Origin: Megamonas hypermegale
GTDB lineage: Bacteria > Bacillota > Negativicutes > Selenomonadales > Selenomonadaceae
Length of the DNA: 56,131 nucleotides
Assembly: GCA_002314325.1 (NCBI GenBank)
Contig: DCFC01000044.1
Location: 589 to 56,719 of the forward strand
Direction of reading: 5' to 3'
Position numbers and translations under genes: made by a program. The notes under the pieces were generated by a model. It saw only the letters and a list, made by a program, of their open reading frames with translations, was not told the DNA's origin and searched no databases. This document shows, one piece after another, positions 52,541-56,131 of this stretch; positions within the stretch are counted from its first letter, which is position 1; every line of letters starts with the position of its first letter.

Positions 52541-53494
52541 ATGATAAATCCGCGTCATAAAGGAAAAGTTCTACAGGCCGGCAGTTGTATCGGTATCGTT
52601 GCACCTGCCTCCGCTTGCGAAGATTTTGATTATACGGCAGGTATAAATCTGCTGCATGAATGGGGATATAAAACGAAACTGTCAACGACTCTACAGGTAA
52701 ATGAGGGATATCTGGCGGGCAGCGATAAACTGCGTGCCGATGAGCTGAATAAATTTTTTGCTGATAAGGAAGTTGATGCTATCTTGTGCTTCGGCGGCGG
52801 CTACGGCTGTACGAGAATACTCGATTACCTCGACTATCAGCTAATCCGTCAAAATCCCAAACTGCTCGTCGGTTTCAGCGATGTTACGGCACTGCATACA
52901 GCAATCGGACAGAAAAGCCGTCTTGTTACAGTGCACGGACCAATGCTTAAAACGCTGTCGCAAAATCCGACAAAATACACGATTGCTTCACTTTGCCGCG
53001 GGCTGTGCCTGTCTGTACCGCTCGGTGCTTTTTTAATGCCGAAAAAACAGAAATTGGAAGCTCTTTACCCGGGCAATGCCTTCGGCAGGCTTATCGGCGG
53101 CAATCTGAGCGTTATTGCGGCCATGTGCGGCACGCCGTATGAATTGAAAGGCGAGAATTCCGTTTTATTTCTGGAAGATGTCGGCGAGGAAGCATATGCG
53201 ATAGACAGGATGCTTCAGCAGCTCTGGCAGAACGGACTGCTCAAAGAGGTCAAAGGTATTGTTTTCGGTCAGTTTACGCACTGCACACCGACAAAGCAGT
53301 CCAAATACGAATTTACCGTCAGGGAAATTCTGACGCAGTACGCAAATCTTGCCAAAGTGCCGACGATTTACGGCTTTCCGGCAGGTCATGAAAAAACGAA
53401 TGCTTTTCTGCCGCTCGGCGTAAATGTTAAAGTAAATGTTGCCGACAGTCGCGTGGAATTTTTCATCAGCGAAGCGCATTGCAAGATACGCTGA
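52541..53494 (+). CDS. ldcA: LD-carboxypeptidase (LdcA/MccF family, S66)
   Basis: 317 residues. The S66 triad is visible: Ser113 (GFSDVTALH), Glu212 (LEDVGEE) and His283 (PAGHEKTNAFLPLG), at spacings like Pseudomonas LdcA. No signal peptide, so it acts in the cytoplasm, trimming D-Ala from murein tetrapeptide so that tripeptide can be re-used. The alternative is a MccF-like immunity peptidase, but the epimerase and peptide-binding neighbours argue for salvage. I use the ATG at 52541; an extension upstream would overlap the promoter. Confidence 0.92.
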   Translation: MINPRHKGKVLQAGSCIGIVAPASACEDFDYTAGINLLHEWGYKTKLSTTLQVNEGYLAGSDKLRADELNKFFADKEVDAILCFGGGYGCTRILDYLDYQLIRQNPKLLVGFSDVTALHTAIGQKSRLVTVHGPMLKTLSQNPTKYTIASLCRGLCLSVPLGAFLMPKKQKLEALYPGNAFGRLIGGNLSVIAAMCGTPYELKGENSVLFLEDVGEEAYAIDRMLQQLWQNGLLKEVKGIVFGQFTHCTPTKQSKYEFTVREILTQYANLAKVPTIYGFPAGHEKTNAFLPLGVNVKVNVADSRVEFFISEAHCKIR

Positions 53495-53538
53495 AAATAT
53501 TATTAATTATTTAAGATATTTAGGAAGAAATTTATTTT

Positions 53539-54696
53539 ATGTATAAACAGAAACAGGAATTAAAACAAAAAGTCTGCGCCCAAATTGAACAGCTCGCGCC
53601 GCTACTGTATCAGCTGGCTGATTTTCTGGCGAAAAATCCTGAACTGAGCGGCAGGGAGATAAAGGCAGCAGCTTATTTACAAAAAATTTTAAAACAATTT
53701 AATTTTAATTTTACGCCGATTTTGCAGGACAAATTCGCTGCGGCTTTTAAAGCGGCGAGAGGGAACGGACAGAAAAAAATCGGCTTTATGGCGGAATATG
53801 ACGCTCTGCCCAAAATCGGGCACGGCTGCGGGCATAATCTCATTGCCATGATGAGTATCGGCGCCGGAGTTGCCTTCAATCAGGTTACGGATAAAATCGC
53901 TCAGACGGTCATCTTCGGCTGCCCGGCGGAAGAAACGGTCGGCGGCAAAATAGATATGGCGGACGGCGGCTATTTTGACGATATCACGGCCGCCTTGATT
54001 ATTCATCCCGACGACAAGACGACGGTCGGCGGGACGTCGTTCGCCTCTCACCCGCTGGAGGTAACTTTTCTGGGCAAAGAGGCGCATATTGCCGACCCTG
54101 TGTATCACGGCGTGAATGCGCTGGATACGCTGGTCGATTTTTATGCCAGATTGAAACGGCTACAGACAACGTTTACTGAAAAAAATCTCATCGGTACGAT
54201 AATAACGGAGGGCGGAACGGCGCCGAACATCATTCCGGCAAAAGCCGTACTGCGTTCGACAGTCCGCGCGCTCGACAGCGATTATCTGGAAAATACCATG
54301 CTGGTGCAGATAAAAGAACTGGCGCGCCAGGTGGCAAAAGAACACGCAGCGGGCGTACAGATGCGCCACTATGAACCGCTGTACAAAAATCTGCGCAGTG
54401 ACGAACGTTTAAACCGGTATTATGAGCAGAATTTTGCTCTGCTCGGCGAAAAATATGAAGTCATTCCGGCCGATTTCGCGGACGGTTCGACCGATGTCGG
54501 CAATGTCAGCCACGTAACGCGCACCTGCCAGCCGACAATTCGTATCGGCAATAATATATTTACGCATACGGAGCAGTTTGCCTGCGCCGCCAACTCCGAT
54601 TTCGGCAGACGGCAGGCACTGTTAGGTGCAAAAGCAATGGCCATGACGGCGATAGACATTTTATGCGAGGACGGGATAACAGATGAAAATCAGTAA
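53539..54696 (+). CDS. M20-family amidohydrolase / dipeptidase
   Basis: 385 residues. Metal ligands in EYDALPKIGHGCGHN (His95, His99 region) and the Glu pair in CPAEE (131-132), with a dimerisation insert from about 180 to 290. It is the AbgB / N-acyl-amino-acid amidohydrolase branch. In this setting it may cleave muropeptide-derived dipeptides or amides; substrate unknown. Its stop lies 14 nt past the start of the epimerase gene, so translation is coupled. Confidence 0.88.
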   Translation: MYKQKQELKQKVCAQIEQLAPLLYQLADFLAKNPELSGREIKAAAYLQKILKQFNFNFTPILQDKFAAAFKAARGNGQKKIGFMAEYDALPKIGHGCGHNLIAMMSIGAGVAFNQVTDKIAQTVIFGCPAEETVGGKIDMADGGYFDDITAALIIHPDDKTTVGGTSFASHPLEVTFLGKEAHIADPVYHGVNALDTLVDFYARLKRLQTTFTEKNLIGTIITEGGTAPNIIPAKAVLRSTVRALDSDYLENTMLVQIKELARQVAKEHAAGVQMRHYEPLYKNLRSDERLNRYYEQNFALLGEKYEVIPADFADGSTDVGNVSHVTRTCQPTIRIGNNIFTHTEQFACAANSDFGRRQALLGAKAMAMTAIDILCEDGITDENQ

Positions 54697-55777
54697 AATA
54701 GAAATCGGCAAAGTGAAAATTCCGCTGAAAAAACCGTTTATAACGGCATTGCGCTGTGTTGACTTTGCCGAAGACATCATTATAAAAATCATCACCGATA
54801 CAGGCAATATCGGCTACGGCAGCGCGCCGCCGACCGCTGTCATCACGGGCGACAGCCAGATGTCGATTGTGTCGGCGATAAAGACGGTAATCGCGCCGCA
54901 GCTTATCGGACTGGAAATCTGCGAAACGGAGGAAATATTTAAGCGTATCGACAAATCCATGCTGCACAATTCCTCCGCCAAAGCATGCGTGGATATGGCA
55001 GTGTACGATTTGCTCGGTCAGCTGTGCTGCTTGCCGCTGTATAAACTGCTGGGCGGCTACCGCGGCAGTTTCACATCCGATTTGACTATCAGCCTGCGCG
55101 AACCGGAAGTGATGGCGCGTGATGCCGTTGAAGCTGTAAACGGCGGTTATACCGACCTGAAGCTGAAAGTGGGCGGCGATGCCGAGCTGGATTTTGCCCG
55201 TGTAAAGGCAATCCGCAATGCAGTCGGCGATAAAATAAATATCCGTCTTGACGCCAATCAGGGCTGGAAGCCGAAAGAAGCCGTGCGCTTAATCCGCCGC
55301 TTTGAAGATAAGGGATTGAATATCGAGCTGATTGAGCAGCCGGTCATTGCGCATGATATACAGGGACTGAAATTTGTGACGGATAATGTGGATACGCCGA
55401 TTATGGCTGATGAAGCCGCTTTCGGTACATATGAAGTGTTCGAACTGCTCGCCGCGCGTGCCTGTGATTTAATCAATATCAAGTTGATGAAAGCGGGCGG
55501 CATTCACAATGCGCTCAAAATCGCCGATATAGCTGCAATCTGCGGCGTAGAGTGCATGATGGGCTGTATGCTTGAGTCTAAACTCGGCATTACGGCAAGC
55601 GCCAGCCTAGCCGGAGCAAAATCCGTCATCACCCGCGCTGACCTCGATGCAGCCGATTTGCTGCTGAAAGACCCGATAAAAGGCGGTATCAGCTATGATA
55701 AGAACAGAATTATTCTAAACGAACAGCCAGGGCTGGGGATAATAGAAATTAAAGATTGGCAGAATTTCTATTTATAG
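54683..55777 (+). CDS. L-Ala-D/L-Glu epimerase (enolase superfamily)
   Basis: 364 residues. The muconate-cycloisomerase-type catalytic set is complete: Lys160 and Lys162 (LKLKVGG), Asp190 (RLDANQGW), Glu218 (IEQP), Asp243 (MADEAAFG) and Lys267 (INIKLMKAGG). The numbering matches Bacillus YkfB almost exactly. It converts L-Ala-D-Glu from murein into L-Ala-L-Glu. With LdcA and an M20 hydrolase in one transcript this forms a salvage route analogous to ykfA-ykfD. An LSR element begins at the last base of the stop codon. Confidence 0.93.
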   Translation: MKISKIEIGKVKIPLKKPFITALRCVDFAEDIIIKIITDTGNIGYGSAPPTAVITGDSQMSIVSAIKTVIAPQLIGLEICETEEIFKRIDKSMLHNSSAKACVDMAVYDLLGQLCCLPLYKLLGGYRGSFTSDLTISLREPEVMARDAVEAVNGGYTDLKLKVGGDAELDFARVKAIRNAVGDKINIRLDANQGWKPKEAVRLIRRFEDKGLNIELIEQPVIAHDIQGLKFVTDNVDTPIMADEAAFGTYEVFELLAARACDLINIKLMKAGGIHNALKIADIAAICGVECMMGCMLESKLGITASASLAGAKSVITRADLDAADLLLKDPIKGGISYDKNRIILNEQPGLGIIEIKDWQNFYL

Positions 55778-56131
55778 TTCATTTTTCTTTTGAAAGGTCA
55801 AAAGAAAAACGAACCCAAAATCACCTAAAGGTATAACAGGCTCTAATTACTAAAGCAATAAGAGCCTGTAAAAAAACTCCTTTTAACGTTTCGCTAACGC
55901 TGCACTGGGCGAGCCTTCGCAACTCTTTTATAAATACAGCCAATACACCGGCTCGAAACATTTGGAATTTGGCTTGTGCCTTCCGTTTTCAGCAGGAACT
56001 TAAATTGAGCTGTTGGCACTGTAATTTGCTAGCCATGCCAAAATTTTCATCCATGTTAGAGATTTTCACGGTAGCTTTAGCTATTAAAAAGAAAAAGATT
56101 TAGATATGTTTTTAGTTTAAATGTTTGAGCG
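55777..56131 (+). repeat. Long structured repeat (LSR) copy B, cut by the window end
   Basis: Homologous to 39382 onward. It opens with hairpin GTTCATTTTTCTTTTGA / TCAAAAGAAAAACGAAC (55777-55814), whose arms differ from copy A but still pair. It also carries an extra hairpin ACAGGCTCT / AGAGCCTGT (55836-55869) absent from copy A, then the shared block from about 55885. The element runs past the window edge. No gene is visible in this stretch. Confidence 0.8.

Overview
The window looks like chromosomal DNA from a diderm Firmicute, most likely of class Negativicutes. The evidence is a mixture. Gram-positive-style gene clusters are present: pgeF-yggS-sepF-ylmH-lspA-rluD-pyrR, obgE-yhbY-proB-proA-nadD, and a glmS ribozyme. 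Two large autotransporters with C-terminal outer-membrane barrels are also present, which need an outer membrane. Start codons include many TTG and GTG. Species cannot be fixed from sequence alone. No rRNA, tRNA, CRISPR array, phage or transposase gene was found.

Layout: (1) 1-7672: Mrp Fe-S carrier, then glmM, a ribozyme-controlled glmS, an IMP dehydrogenase resembling the Tritrichomonas foetus enzyme, and an exported esterase. (2) 7844-13937: a leftward nickel/peptide/metallophore-type ABC operon led by a methyltransferase, read from a MerR-type promoter with a 19-bp spacer. (3) 14045-18512: acetyltransferase, GH13 alpha-glucosidase, LysR regulator and MFS permease. (4) 18585-32160: a long leftward housekeeping block covering pyrimidine regulation, RNA modification, lipoprotein processing, division, NrdR, RodZ, NAD and proline synthesis, and ObgE. 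(5) 32523-41201: rightward genes for a TagA-type glycosyltransferase, phosphatidylethanolamine synthesis (psd-pssA), a GT2, queuosine precursor (queD-queE), surE, and SAH recycling (ahcY plus MTA/SAH deaminase). (6) 41406-48713: tandem AT-rich autotransporters. (7) 48884-55777: two small proteins, then a probable murein-peptide salvage group: beta-lactamase-fold hydrolase, peptide-binding lipoprotein, LD-carboxypeptidase, M20 hydrolase and Ala-Glu epimerase.

The most unusual content lies between genes. A 110-130 bp nested palindrome, here called the NP element, occurs 12 times in 56 kb. It has outer inverted ends of the form TTGTGCTAGT...ACTAGCACAA and an inner 21-bp inverted repeat around a conserved 28-nt loop. 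Several copies are bracketed by 8-13 bp direct repeats, as expected of a miniature transposable element. The inner arms also show compensatory changes, as expected of a maintained stem, and in one copy the loop is inverted relative to its flanks. A second, longer family of at least 350-475 bp, here called the LSR, occurs twice, each time directly after a stop codon, and is packed with hairpins. Neither family is one I can name.
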